From Papiliotrema nemorosa (Eukaryota; Basidiomycota; Tremellomycetes; Tremellales; Rhynchogastremaceae), in NCBI GenBank assembly GCA_032158125.1, contig JASKOT010000002.1, positions 496,001 to 560,000 of the forward strand: a DNA stretch of 64,000 nt, written 5' to 3'. Made by a program: the position numbers and the translations under genes. Position 1 is the stretch's first letter. Every line of letters begins with the position of its first letter. Below the pieces are notes generated by a model, which made no database searches, was not told the DNA's origin, and saw only the letters and a program-made list of their open reading frames with translations. Below are positions 44,467-57,646 of the stretch, piece by piece.

Positions 44467-47400
44467 ATGTTCGCCCCGCCTGGAGTTGATTCCGACTCGT
44501 CAGATGAAGAAGACCTTATCCCTGCTTCCCCACCTAAACCCCCTCCCAAACCGTCTTTCCTCAAAACACTCCTGACATCTTCGAAAAAGCTCAATGAACA
44601 AGCTGAAAAGGCTAAAATATCATCAATGACCCCCATACAAGCTGCAGAAGGACTCACTCCACCCCGTCCTCCCACCCCACCTCGAGGTAAACGGGTCAGG
44701 ATCCACTTGGAAGGAGAAGAGCATCCTGATCAAGTCGATCTCATCGCTTCGCCCATTCAACCCGATTCGCCTTCCTCTTCATCATCGATGGACGTCATAC
44801 CGAGCGGGGCGACTACTCCGCTGAGTGTGCTGGGCAGTCTCAATGACGGTAAAAGACCCGCTGAAATCGCTGGAGAGATATTGATCCTTCTGCAAAAAAT
44901 CATGGCAGAGTCAGCTGCGCAATCAAGACCTAGCTCTCCACCTCTTGCTGCTACCCTCACACCGCTTGCTAACAGTCAAGATGACTTGCAATCGACGGCG
45001 GAGGCCGGACCATACCATGCCAACACTGACAATGCGCTTGGCTTAGCTGGATTGAGCACTGATCAAGGTTTAGTAAAACCTCAAAAGAAGCACAGTAAAA
45101 TGTCGACGTTCCTCAAACTCGCGCAAATGCATTCTCCCACGAAGCCTTCCTCTCAGCAAGCACAACAAAGTCAGGCGTCCCAAGGTGGCCCCCAATTTCC
45201 TGCCTCAAACTCGCAGAACGGTAGTCCAATAGGCTCGACTGGAACAGCAGCTCCACCATACGCGAGTCCGACGTTCTCAGGTCTACCAGCGGGAGTGACA
45301 GGATCGACGACCCCTCCTTGGGTAGGCGCATCGAATCTCGGCCAGTATCACCGACCACCCAATCAGCAGCAGTATCAAGCGCCGTTTCAGAACCAGGATA
45401 ATCCTGAGACGACGAATAGCCCTCCTCAACCCTTTTCTGATCCGCAACCTCCGTGGTCATTACCTGCTCAGCAGTATCAGTCCAGTGCTCAACCACCGGA
45501 TTCGAGTCAGCTCAACTATGGAAGTGCACAAGAGTACTACCAGGGTAACATCGTACCGTCTGCGCCTTACCCTCATCACACTGCTCCGGTGATGTCCCAA
45601 GATCAGCATCAAGGGTCTGTGTCCACACCTCCATCAATGAACGGCTCGGCAAATCCCTCACCACCACAAGGATGGGGCTTCAATCTCTCCAACGTCCCTT
45701 CTGCCGCCTTCACACAGTGGACGAGCCACTGGCAGCCTGGACAGCCACACTGGCAACAGCCAACACTCACGCCGGCCCAAAAACCTGATACAAGTAACGT
45801 AGTTAACGGACAAACTCCCAGGGATCTCACTGCGGCACCAGCGATGGAGTCACAGCAATTTCATCCTACCTCAACCCAAATATCAGCCGAGCAACCACAC
45901 AATGCAGCTCTAGCGCCTTCTGTCCCATCCCTCTTCACCGGATATCCGCCGTCTGCAGTCCCTCACCCACCTCACTCGGCACCATCATGGGTTTATGCCC
46001 CTCAACCAGCATTTCATTCACCTCCACCTGCATATCCTCCTTCACCGCTGTACTACTCGCCGCCGTTCCCCGCATACTACCCTCTCCCTTATCCCGTTTA
46101 CCATCACGCCAATGCTCTCCCTCCGAGTTCTGCACCTTTGCCTGGGGTCGGTACAGCACAACAGCAGTCGTCGGTTTCTCAGGCCGAACCCAACTCAGTG
46201 GTCGATACTCACAGCCCAGTCCCGCCCAACTCGACCACGCCTGCTTTTGAACCATCGAATAATCCAATATCAGCGCCCAATATCACTTCGAATCCTATGT
46301 TGATTGACACCGCTAACGCTCAGTCGATGACTCGGGACGTTCTCGATGGCTCTCCTGCTGCAGGAAGACAGCATCTAGCAACGAAAGACAAAGGCAGCCT
46401 TTTGTCTCCACGAATCGTTATCAAGCGGGATGACGGGTTCAAAGAAGTTGATCCGTACCCGTCTGCACGGGTCATCACCTCCAAGAGTCGCCAAACGTCT
46501 CCTAAACATGGTGAACCAAAATCGTCCCCACCACCTCGGTACAGCACGATGGACAGGACCGCCCCGGCTGATACACCACGAAAGGTGAAGCTCGAGGAGC
46601 TTCCAGAGGGCAGGAAGAAAGAGTACGAGGCAATGATGAAGAAACGACAGGAGGGAAAGGTGCGCGCGAAGGCGTCCGAGGGGAGCTTATCGCCTGAACA
46701 AGTGGACTTAGCAATGAAGAAGGCGGCTGGGGCTCGTAAGAGGGATCAGGTGGAGGACAAGTCACCAAGCGCTCCGAGTTCCAAGAGCAAAGAACCCGCT
46801 TTGTTGGCGTCCCCGACGGCTGGACCTTCTTCCGGACCTCGAAAGGATCAGTTAGAGAAGGAAGAAGCATTGACGAAAGAGCTTGATCAGCTTCGGCAAC
46901 AACGGGAAAAGGTGAAGAGTAAAGCTCAGAAGGGTGAGATGGAACCAGAACAGGCGAGAATGACACTGGCAAAGATTGAAAGGACGATGATCAGGCTTAA
47001 AGCGGATTTGAGTGGGAAAACGAGCGGACCCACAGAAATGACACAAGATAAGGAAGCCGCTCGCTCAAGCGCGAAAGAGATCAAGGAGGGCCTCGACGTC
47101 CCGGATGTCAAGGGGAAAGGGAAAGAGGTCGAGAGGCGAGGTGTACCGGATCAAGACAAGCTTCAGGGTGCTGGTGATCCTCAGCGGCATGAACGCTCCG
47201 TTTTGGAGAGCAGAGTCGCCGAAATCAAGGACCGAAAAGACGGAATCAAGGAAAAGGTGGCGAAAGGCCGACTGTCCAAGGAGGAAGCCAAGGAAGAATT
47301 GAGCCGTCTACCCTCGAAGGAGGACAAGGTCCGATCAGAGCTTGATTCCATGTCTTCGGAAGTGCAGACCAGCAAAGGAGGTGAGAATGGCAGGGGACCT

Positions 47401-50400
47401 GGACAATTGGCAGGACAAACGGTGTCTGTGGCTGCGACACGAAGCCCGAACATGATGGAAGCCGTCGAGAAACAGCTGGAGGAGACTAGGGCGAGGATGA
47501 AGAGGATCAAAGCGAAAGTGGCTGAAGGGGCATTGAGCAAAGAGGACGGGAAGAAGGAGATGATGCGGTTGACCGAGAAAGAGGCGGCTCTAAAGGCAAA
47601 GATGAAGGACTATATGCTCGTGTCTGCTACCCACAATGCCCGGGCAGACAATGGACCTGCGACAGGAAAAAAGCGAGAGGAGATGGCATTGGCAAAAGAT
47701 GACCACAAGTCGCCATCTGTCACGAGAGATTCGGATCGATTCAAAATTGAGAAGGATGAAAAAAGCGAAGAGGAAGAGTTACAGAAGAGAATCAAGAGGA
47801 TCAAGGTCAAGATCTCCGAGGGCGTAATGAGCAAAGAAGAAGGCAAGAGGGAACTGACCAGACTGGCTCAAAAGCAAGAAGCACTCGCCACCGAAAAGAC
47901 TTCGAACTCTGCACACTCCGGCACCGAGCACGATAAACGTCCATCTAATAAGCCAGAGAGAGATTTCCCCACTGTACCGCTCAGCTCTGCAGGGATCGAA
48001 GCGAGTAGCGTGGATGTGTCATCAGAGTCAAAAACTCAGCGAGAAGAGCTGAAGAGGCGGATCGAAAGCGTCAAGCGGAAGATGACGCAAGGGAGTATAA
48101 GCAAGGAAGACGGAAAGAAGGAAATAGCGAGACTCGTGCAACGCCTGACCGAATTTGAGGACCGGGCAAAACACGATACCGACAAGAGAACTCGAGGATC
48201 GAATACCTCAAGACCTGGCAGTCCCCGCCAGATAGCTACCGACGCGCGCAATGAAGGCGCATCAACGAGTTTCCCAGATCCCTCATTTACGAAGCTCGCG
48301 AGTTTCGACAAGCAGATCGATCGAATCAAGCGGAAGATCGCAGAGGGAAAAGTGGACAAGCAAGAAGGGCAGGAACAATTGCTCAAGCTCAAGCGGCTTC
48401 GGGACGGTCTGGTCGCTGCGACCAAAGACGAGAAGCCCGCACCGACCTCTAAGCGTGCCACCGTGCCCGATCAGCCGTTAAGGGACCTTCAATCGGATCC
48501 CAAATCTGTCAAGACCGACCTGAAGGATGAAGACAAATTTCTGAAAGCGAAACCTGGGGTAGAGGAGCCCGACCTGAAACGACAGCAACTGGTGGAGAGA
48601 TTGTCAAGAAACAAAGAAAAGCTTTTGCGTTTACAAGAAAAAGTCAACAAGGCCTCGGGCACCGATCGGCCGACCATCGAGAACACGCTGAAACAGCTCG
48701 AGAAGGAGCGGAAGGGGTTGAAGATTGCAGTGGCCAACCTAGACACTAGCATGGCCGGAGATCCCTCGGAGAGATTCAATAAGCATGATTCAAAGGTAGT
48801 GCAGACTGGGGACAACAAGGATGTGGCTGAAGACGAAGAGGAGCTAGATCAAGAGGTTCTCAAAGAGATACTGAACTACAACATACCATCACCTGCACCT
48901 GCACCTCGTTCCGACGACGAAGCCAAGCCAGAGGTTAAAAGCACGGTCGCCCCGCCACCATCGGACGGGGTATCGTCGACACAATCTTCTGGTAGTACTC
49001 CAACGGTTCCAGGATCACACCCTAGAGACAGCACTGGCAGGAAGCAACAACGTCAACATTCGAACGTGCCGTTCCCCACGTATGTGCCTCCAAACGACGA
49101 GAAGCACTCGCATGATCCCCCCTCATCTCTCTTACGGCCAGCTCTAATGAATGACGAGCGGCGAAGCGACTCTTGGCAGAAGGACCTATCGATTCGACCA
49201 GCGATGCAGGAATCTGTCAAGCGGGATCGAGGAGACTCTTACACCGCTTCCGCTACTCGGGGTGAAATGTCACCGACTTGGTCAAGCTGTTTTGTATCCC
49301 TCGCCAATTGTATACATTTGGCGAACCACCTTTTAGCTCGATTTATCGCTCATCACAAGGTGGAAGATGGACAGCAAGGCTTGGGGATCGTAGTGGAGAT
49401 GTTACCTCGACTCTTGACCGCTATGCTGTTGAAGCATGATCTCGAAGGAGTATTGCAGCGTCTGTTCGGTCAAGGTTCCCAAGACTCACTCGGTGAGTCA
49501 AAATCGGTCATTCTCGTGAACAAGGGAGCTGAGATTTAGATGGATTCGTCGCTCATGTCTCTCACATACAGTCTTACCTCGAAAGTATAGAATCCAAGAC
49601 TACGCACTCCAAAACACAGAGTCCAAAAGGTAGGGCGCCCTCGTGCACGGCTCACCGCAGAAGAGGATCTCCAAAGTATCATATCGGTCTTTGACCATCT
49701 GCTTCGACTGAGCAGCTATCTGTCCCCACAAGTGATGTCATCCCTCAGACAGCTTCTTCACGATTGGAAAAAGGAAGGGTTGTCGATCAACAAGTGAGCC
49801 GTCATCACCTGTACACATCTACTTCGACTACACCTCATTGGAAGAAGAGAGACTGACGATAGCATCTTGCACACCATACGATTCGTCAAGTGCGAGTTGA
49901 TGATTTCGCCACACAGCCCGGACAAGCACAAGCGATTGAGCCATAGTGCAGACGAAGGGAGTGGCAAGATGGGACTGCTCGAACATGCAAGTGCTGCAAT
50001 GTTGCCGTCTTCGATTGCTGACCATGTAGCTAATTGATCTCCTCGATTTTCCCCCAGAAGGAGGCATGCCCCGTGACGATGATGAATCCTCCAAGTCTCG
50101 ACGGTTGTCTTTGCACCCGACGCAAACTCCCAATGGTCCTCCTAACGTCCCTTCTCCGGCCACGGACCAACCGCACGGGGTCCGTGAGCGCCTAAGCTCA
50201 ATGGTCCATTCCCTCCGCCACAGATCCCCATCTTCTCCACCGCATACTGCTCCTCTTCCACCATCCACCGATACAACAGGTCTCACTCGCCCATTGCAAC
50301 CTCGACCTCGCCATGCACACATGTCAGAGAATCAAGAAGAACTGCAACACCGCCGCCACCTCGAACCGGGTCTCACTATAATCTCCGAGTCTCTTTCTCC

Positions 50401-50944
50401 CACTTCAAAGCGAAAAGTAGCCCATCATCTCAATCCTTTACATCCCAAAGAGGTGGTACATGAGGAATATCATCCACCCCATTCAGCCCCTCATCTGCAT
50501 TTACCACCTACCACCGCTGATTTCTTGACTCACGGCGTTTTCTCCACCTTGGAAACACCAACTGGGCGGAGCACAACACCCAAAGTTCCTCCTCGTAGAC
50601 GACACGCTTCAACCACAACTCGAGATCCGACGCAGACGGAGGAGAGACTTCACCATGTACCTGAGACTACTATTGTCAGACCGCCCGGACCAGACTTTGA
50701 CGCTAAAGGGAGTGGACATGAAGTGAGAAGACCCTCTGCGTACTCTAGCGACTCACATTACTCTGCCGAGAGCCATGACTCGGAAAGAACGATTGACTCT
50801 GATGAAGAAGCTAGAGAGTTGTTGGCAATGGCAGATTCGGGTCCGCAGCCAGTGACTAAGGGGGATCACGACGTAGACAGTGACAGCGGACCGGACGACG
50901 ATCAGATCAAGAGAGCAAAAGAGGTGTTGAAAGTCAGGAGCTAA
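44467..50944 (+). CDS. Giant disordered and helical-hairpin-repeat protein, 2,095 aa, unrecognised
   Basis: I do not recognise this protein. Exons: 44467-49492, 49540-49629, 49661-49793, 49863-49986, 50030-50944, totalling 6,288 nt. Residues 1-700 are Pro/Gln/Ser-rich and disordered. Residues about 715-1425 hold eight hairpin repeats spaced about 85-110 aa, for example ARMKRIKAKVAEGALSKEDG KKEMMRL, KRIKRIKVKISEGVMSKEEG and RRIESVKRKMTQGSISKEDG. Residues about 1600-1780 form a hydrophobic helical domain (LANCIHLANHLLARFIAHH, GLGIVVEMLPRLLTAMLLKH, SIISVFDHLLRLSSYL). The last 290 residues are disordered again with an acidic end (SDSGPDDDQIKRAKEVLKVR). The fourth intron is GC-AG. No catalytic motif is seen. 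It may be a scaffold or cytoskeletal or vesicle-linked protein; this is inference. Confidence 0.75.
46612..48744 (+). repeat. Eight coding helical-hairpin repeats in the giant protein
   Basis: Repeat cores at about 46612-46740, 46870-47015, 47203-47352, 47464-47613, 47770-47898, 48037-48170, 48295-48426 and 48589-48744. Each encodes a basic helix, a turn of the form K-x-x-x-G-x-[LIMV]-[SDE]-[KP]-[EQ]-[EDQ], and a second helix ending E-x-x-R-L or similar. The eighth copy is degenerate. Period is 260-330 bases. Confidence 0.7.
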
Positions 50945-51135
50945 TGATCATACAGTACAGTGTAGCTTGATGAATTGGATTTCACATTGCAGATTTGTAC
51001 ATGTAAGGCATTGAGGCGGACGCTCAGTCCTATTATACAACCTTCGACCCGAACTCATCAAGCCCCTGTACCATATGATTGATGGCTCCAAAGGCTCCGC
51101 TACGTCCCACATTCATGCTGTCCCATGACGGCCAG

Positions 51136-54100
51136 CTACCTGTACTGCCCTCGGCCAGTGCTATCCCAGGAAATCTCGCTCCTCGAGGGCGCGAAACCGC
51201 CATTACCGTAAACCTGTTGTGCACCATTCGTCATCGCCATCTGCTGATGCGCAAAGTATCCGTCTGATGTGCTTGCCGTCATCACGGAGCTTGCTCGCTG
51301 CGGTGAATTAACAGGACTCCTTGAACGCACCGTCAGACTTACATTGATCATCGGTGCCGGGGGGAAGTAGTTTGCATCGTGCGTGTGCACCGGGTTGAGC
51401 AGTGGATTGTTGAGCGCCAATGTTGGAGTGAGTTCAAACCTGCGAGGTCAATGTTGGCACGCGCTGCCGGAAGACTGAAACGTACACATTCTGTCCAATG
51501 CCCTGGCGGCTTCGGCGGAAATCATCAGGCCGTTGACAGATGTGTATCCTGGGCTCCTGACTCGATGTCTCATCGCCGTATCCCCTGACAGTCAGCGTAG
51601 CTCCATTTCATGCCGTAGACTAACCTTGGCCCTGGCTTGTCGATAGGTGGTCGAGCTTGACCGCCGGTCCCGCTAGATTGATCAGCGCACCATTCGTTAG
51701 GCTCGCTACCCGACTCACTCCCACGTAAGCCGAATATCGCTCCCAGTGTATATCTGTAATAGCCTCGCCGTATCGATGTGCCGTATCTCGATGAAAGGGG
51801 CCGAGCACAGTAAGAGATAAGGCGGGTGGAAGGCGATGGAATCAGGTCGGCCCTCCCATTCAATGATCTGACAGTCTGTCTTTGGTACACCGTGTCTACT
51901 GCGTCAGCGTCTGATGATGGGAGTGAGCATCGAACGAACCGATCAACGTAGATACCGAACGCTGAAGTAGATCAGTATCGTGGCTTATCAAATGGTGAGC
52001 AGACTTACAATCATAACACAACAAGAAATCTGTCTCTGTAGACCTGTACATGCCCAGAGGTCTGGCACTGTCGCATCGCCGCTGTGCCTCTGCGAGTCGG
52101 GGGAACTCTCGTACTTTGGCCGGTTCGAAATTCGGGATGGAGCCACCTTTGAGACTACAGCCATCAGCGCTGTGCCCCATCGTCGGAGAGATCACGTACT
52201 CTGTAAGGTCCATAATTTCAAAGCCTTTGGAGCAGACCACCGCCAATTTGTGGGTAAGGAAATGTACACCGAGCGCTTCGGTCGGAATAAAGAAGTCTTT
52301 GTACAATCGGAACCACTCTGTTCGCTGTCCGAGCAGGTTTCCGAAAGGTCTTCGTTGTCGAGTGTCCTCAGCGTTTCGACCCAGAATCGGCTCGAGTACG
52401 CGGAAGAGTGAATCCATCTAGTGTGTCAGCAAGGACGTGCTTAGGAAACCTGAACGGAACGCACCCCCTTTTTCTTCATGTACAGCACCAGGGTCCGCCC
52501 CGATATTTGCCCAACACAGAAGAAGACGATATCCTTGCCTGGACTAAGACGTTGAGGTGCAGCCCGAACTTGAGGGGATTGAGCTGAAGGGACCAGAGCT
52601 TCCAGATGATATGCCAAAAGACTCTGTCTGTGAGTACACGTCGTAAATTGGGTGGGTACTGACCTTATCCTGTAAGACTAGGAAAATGCCAAACTCTTCG
52701 AGGACGGCGATATTCGTGACCGCCTTGACATGCAATACCTTGCGTAAAGATCTCGGATCATGCCTCAATCCGATCCATACTCCCTCATCACATCCTACAG
52801 CAACCAAGGACCGTCTATCAACCGTCACTGATTCGTCAGCTAGTCCCCACCAGCATGGCTATCATAGCGCACCGAACGGGACACTACAGGTCACTCTACC
52901 CGTGTAAGGACTATCACCGTCCTTGTTTGGCGCAGCATAGTTTGGCGCCATGTAGAAGGTGTCCAAGCTTAGCGGCGTCATGTCAAAGACCTTGTTGGCA
53001 TCGTTGACTTCCGTTCTCAAGACCTTGGCATGTTGCAATTTTTCGAGCCACTCCGCACGAGACCCATAGCTATCGGTCCATAGAGTATACTGGCCACCCA
53101 GTTGACCTTGACCAATAAAAGAAATGGTCATTGGCCAGACATTCTTGGAGTCTTGCGCTTCACCTGAGCCCTCAGTCTCAGGTGCCGGGCCACCACCAAG
53201 CAGCTTGGTCTTTGTTCGGGCTCGGGGAGCATCGGAGAAATTGCCGATTGTCAAGAGTTCCAGCGGTATGGGCTGGACGTCAGATTTACAACAGGGCGAG
53301 GGTGGAGGAGCTCTGGCTCACTCTTCGATTGATGATGTACCGCACTTGCTTCTCCTCCTTCCGGCTTGACCTGGACTGCTTTTCGGTTTTCACGAGTACC
53401 ACTGCGATGAAATCAGGCTCGAACAAAACAAATTAATATGCAGAACTCACGATAATTGTCAAAGAGGAAAACATGCAGCTCGGCCCAGCTGCCGCCGATC
53501 GTACCCTCTGGCTGTCGATATACCTTACCGCGATGTATCAACTCCCGCATGGGATTTCGCAGATCCAAGTCTGACACCGTTCTCGATCCGTATCTACCGC
53601 CGTCAAGCGAATGTTGGAATTGCCATAGCTCGACTTTCGACTCGTTGACCGCGACTCCCTTTTGCGTGGCTTTTCCGAGATCTGCAATGATCTCCATGAC
53701 CTGCGGGATCGTTTCGATATCTGGATGATTTTCGGCAACACCCGTCTCCTTTAACGATTTCAAGATATCCGCAAGAAGTAGGTTGTATCGTAGGAGTCGC
53801 GGAATCGGCCTGTTGATGAAATGATAGATATCTTGTCGATTTGAAGCAGGATCTCGGAGACATTCCTTGTCATGTCAGCGCAGTTGGAACTTGTGGAGCA
53901 ATCAGGCTATACCTTGAGGAATGCAGCGAACTTGGGATTCCTGACTTCTTCCTCGGCCACCTTCGCTTTGGCGATCGGGTAGTGGGTTACATACTCCATA
54001 TAAGCGTCTTGCCAATTCAGAGCCGCATCCAGCAGGAGATCCGAGATCATTCCAAATCTGGGATGTTGCTCGAGCTGTCTAGCTTGCATCTTCTCTAGGA

Positions 54101-57100
54101 GGTCTTGATGAACATCCAAAAGGGATCGGTAGTTGTGAAAGGCGTCGTCCAGGAAGATTTCGAGCCGAGTGCGCTCAATGACGATTCCTTTCTCGGCGAC
54201 TCGAAGTCCTTCCACAAACAGAGTATCGATCGTCTCTAGATCGGCAACATATTCCATTTCTCCTTTGATCAGTTCCCATATTTGCCTGATGATCAGCAAT
54301 GCGCATTTGGCGACGTAGCGCGCCTACATCTGACGCTTCTGTTCCTTCTTGTCCATTGATTTTCGCTGGTCTTCCGGGACGAGATCGTGCCATTCGAGCT
54401 TTCCCGCAGGACCTCGACCTTTACTCGCATGGAAGTGTTTCAATTGCGACATTGCCGAGAGATTCTGTATACTCGACAACGCTTCAACCAGGAAATCCCT
54501 ATCGGGATCATCCTGATCTGTTGCGTTAAGAATCGCTTCAATGACAGCTGGGTATCGCTGAAGTTGGGTTGAAGGTCGAGTAACAAGGTATTTAATATCC
54601 CTTCTTCGATCATTTTCCCGCACGATTCGCTGCAATTAGTTCCCGCTGGTGAGCTCGACTCACCTCGCAGAACAGTCGGAAATCAGGGTTCTCCTCCATC
54701 TCTTTCTTGATCAGAGCTTCGGCTTGGGGAAGATTACCAGTATACTCCGGATAAGCCATACGGAAATCGGCTGCGGCCTGCAGGAAGATGTCTCCCACGG
54801 ACAAGATCAAAGGTTGCTGAGGACTTTCCCTCTCCCTGACAGTAAAGTATTCAATGAGACGTTTGCAGATTTCGTGGAGCTCTCGCTCGTTGCAGAAGAC
54901 CTCGCCGATGAACCTACCCAGTCGCCAAGGTTGAATGACGGGCGGGTCTGCGGTACGTAGGCCATTGATAAAGAGAGTCTCCATGGCCGTAAGATCAGCC
55001 TCGTATTGCATTTCCGATTCGATTGCATTGCGTATGATCGTTTGCCTGGTGTGCTGCGCCTCGGACATAGACCGCAGAGTGAACGGGTCGACGTCTTGCG
55101 TCCAGTCACCTCTACGCATGGAGGTTGAAGGAGCCGGAGTCGGAGGGGAAGCTTGATGTCTGCCCAGAAAGCTGTTAGGGCTACTCCGATACGGACATCG
55201 AGGAGCATAGCACCGACGATCACCTGTGCAACTCGGCGAGTAGCATTTGGTCGCCATGGTCATCAGTCCTGACGGTAGCTCCGAGGTCAGACCTTCTCCC
55301 ATGCCCTCCATCTCGCTCATGAAGCGGAACACGTCATCTGCCGAATCACGCAGCGGTTTGATGTCCCAGTCGACTTCGACAAACCAAAGCTGATTCTGGA
55401 GAGACTGAGCCATGACCAGAGCTGCTCGCCTGTCGTTCGGGCCTTCGCGTGTGGTGTCTGGTAGAAAAGTCTGAATCGTGTTCTGACATGAGATAGGATC
55501 CTTTTCAATCCAATGCTCCTGAACTCACCACTATGTCCCTACCCGTAAAACTGCCTACCCATGCTATACCAGCCTTCATCTGCCGCCTCCGTTCTACCCG
55601 ATCTCTGAGCTGTAATGCAGCTTCACTCAGGAACGCCGGCTGGAAGAAACGAATCTCATTCACCTCTTCCGCCTCTTCTTCCTGATCATCGTCGTAATCA
55701 TCCAGTATATCTTCCTCATACGCACTTTCGCGCCTGTACGAGCCATCGTCATCGGTGTACTGGTCATCGACATGCGATTGATGTATCTGCAATTTGTGCT
55801 GGACCCAGCTTGACGGAGGCTGAGACTGTTGGTTCCATGAAGGGGAGAGAGCAGTATCTCTCCTTCGATCCCGTGAGGCTATCGAAGGGTGAAGAGAGGA
55901 CGTCTGGGAAGACTGCCGACTTGGCGTACTCGCTCGAGGTTCCGGAAATGCTTGAATTGGCTGACTGGGATGGTGAGGGGTGAAGGAGAGGTCGCCTCCG
56001 AACTGGCTTATCCGACCCATCCTCGAGCTGGAACGGGAGGAACTTGCCTCTGCATCGTTGCCCGATAATGCCAAGTGTGGTACCGGGAAGCTGACACCCG
56101 ACGATCCCGACGACACGTCGCCGAATGACCGCTGATGTGCTAAAGTACGCTGAGGAGGAAAAGTCGGGGTAATGGGCAGTCCTGCGTCCAAAGCGCCGAT
56201 GGTTGAAGTACTGATGGTCCGTTTTCTGGGTTCAATGTCGAGATTCGAAAGATTCGGAGGCTCCAAATCGTCAGCCCAATTGGCTGCTGTGGGTGTTCTT
56301 CTTCCATCATCGCTTAAGGGACCGGGAGAAACGAGCACCGGAGGTCGCAGCGTAACGTTGGTCCCGCCTTCCTCCTCGTCCTCGGTCTTAGAGATAGCAT
56401 TGTAAAGAGATTCGTATACGTTGTAGACTGATTCACGGGATGGCGCGCTGGTTGCGTCTGTTTCGACCGTGTAGTTGTCCCCTGTGATGTGCGAGTTGAC
56501 AGATGAGTCAAACATGGAGGTAGTCAGTGATGTCCCTCGGCTAAGATCACTTTGAGATCGATGTTCTATTGAGGTCGGCGAGTCGTACATCGATGGATTG
56601 TTGTGGATGCCTGTATAGTCCGCTACATTTGGGTTGGTGGAACTTCGACTGTCTTTCGTACTATGAGCGGGGATCTGCGAGTATTGAGTTGGGGGAAGTG
56701 GTCGACGGGGAGAAGTCGTTGGAGAGTCGGGGATGTGAGTCCCAGAGGGAACCCTGACTTGCGAGGGAGCGGGAGGCAGGGTAGGTAACGCTCGGCCAGT
56801 GGGGCGAGGCGGAGGAATGGGAGCAGGACCAGAGGGGAACGAAGGAGGCTGAGGTAAAGTCCGTCGACCGCTTGCTATCCCATAGGTGTTCGTTGTTGGA
56901 TAAGGGTTAGAAGGTAAGCCGACGGGGGGTTGCATGGGTAACGGACGCCTAGAGGCAGACCCAGCTACGTAGCCATTGCTGGCGACACCGGCGCCGAATT
57001 CGTTCGTCTGGCTTGTGGGCGGTGTAGGCAAAGGAGGTGAAGAGTAGGATCCGTACGTCTGACCGCTGGCAGGTCGATTTGGTGTGCGAGGAGGAGCGAT

Positions 57101-57214
57101 GGGCGCCTCGCCTGGAATCGCAGCTCCCATTGCTCCAGGCGGGAGACTGCCATCGTGATGGCTATAGGGGTATCCGGGACTTCGATGAGAGGTATATCCC
57201 GGTGGAGAGCTCAT
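51136..57214 (-). CDS. Rom2-type RhoGEF with DEP, two DH domains, PH and CNH
   Basis: Predicted guanine-nucleotide exchange factor for Rho1 in cell-wall integrity signalling at the plasma membrane. The N-terminal 560 aa are Pro/Ser-rich and disordered. A DEP-like domain follows (VGSFTGRDIV, RRAALVMAQSLQNQLWFVEV, LRDSADDVFRFM). The Cys segment KCYSPSCTGDRRCYAPRCP of fungal Rom2/Rgf proteins is present. The first DH starts TIIRNAIESEMQYEADLTAM and ends with VTRPSTQLQRYPAVIEAIL; the second starts IWELIKGEMEYVADLETI and contains FINRPIPRLLRYNLLLADIL. A PH region (about 53560-52870) and a CNH domain (about 52800-51440: VGCDEGVWIGL, HKLAVVCSKGFEIMDL, FLLCYDFGIYVDRHG) follow. The tail ends WDSTGRGQYR. 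More than ten short introns. The duplicated DH is unusual. Confidence 0.88.
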
Positions 57215-57646
57215 GGCGCTGTATTCTATCAGCCGATTATTTCTGGCCGCTCCAACTCACTTCTACCAAGACCCGTTGAGGACCGATCAGAAAGCGTTCC
57301 AATGCAAGACCGCCAAGTCCATTCCAGATGTCCAATTATCGCATGCGACCGTCCCAGTCAGTGGCAGCCCAGAGTGTCTGTCCTGTCTCCGAGATGTCCG
57401 ATCGAGCGATCCGACTGCTGCAGCTTTAGAGAATGTTGAAACGAGTGTCGATAAAGTGTCTATGAAAGCGATGCATATGAGAAGAGCAAGCGATTGCGGC
57501 GCATCAACCTTCATTTCAGTGGGCTTCACAACAAATGGCCCCCCAGTCGGACATCGCCGCATTCGGTCATTCCCAACGTCGACACCCACTCTTGCCACGA
57601 CGAAACAGCTATACGCTGCTACACCTCTGCAAGATCTAGCCTCGAG
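57215..57646. other. Divergent intergenic region between RhoGEF and YOS1
   Basis: About 430 bases. Frames are open on both strands (57213-57716 plus; 57287-57598 minus), but the real plus-strand gene starts at 57647 in a different frame, so these are read as chance. Confidence 0.6.
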
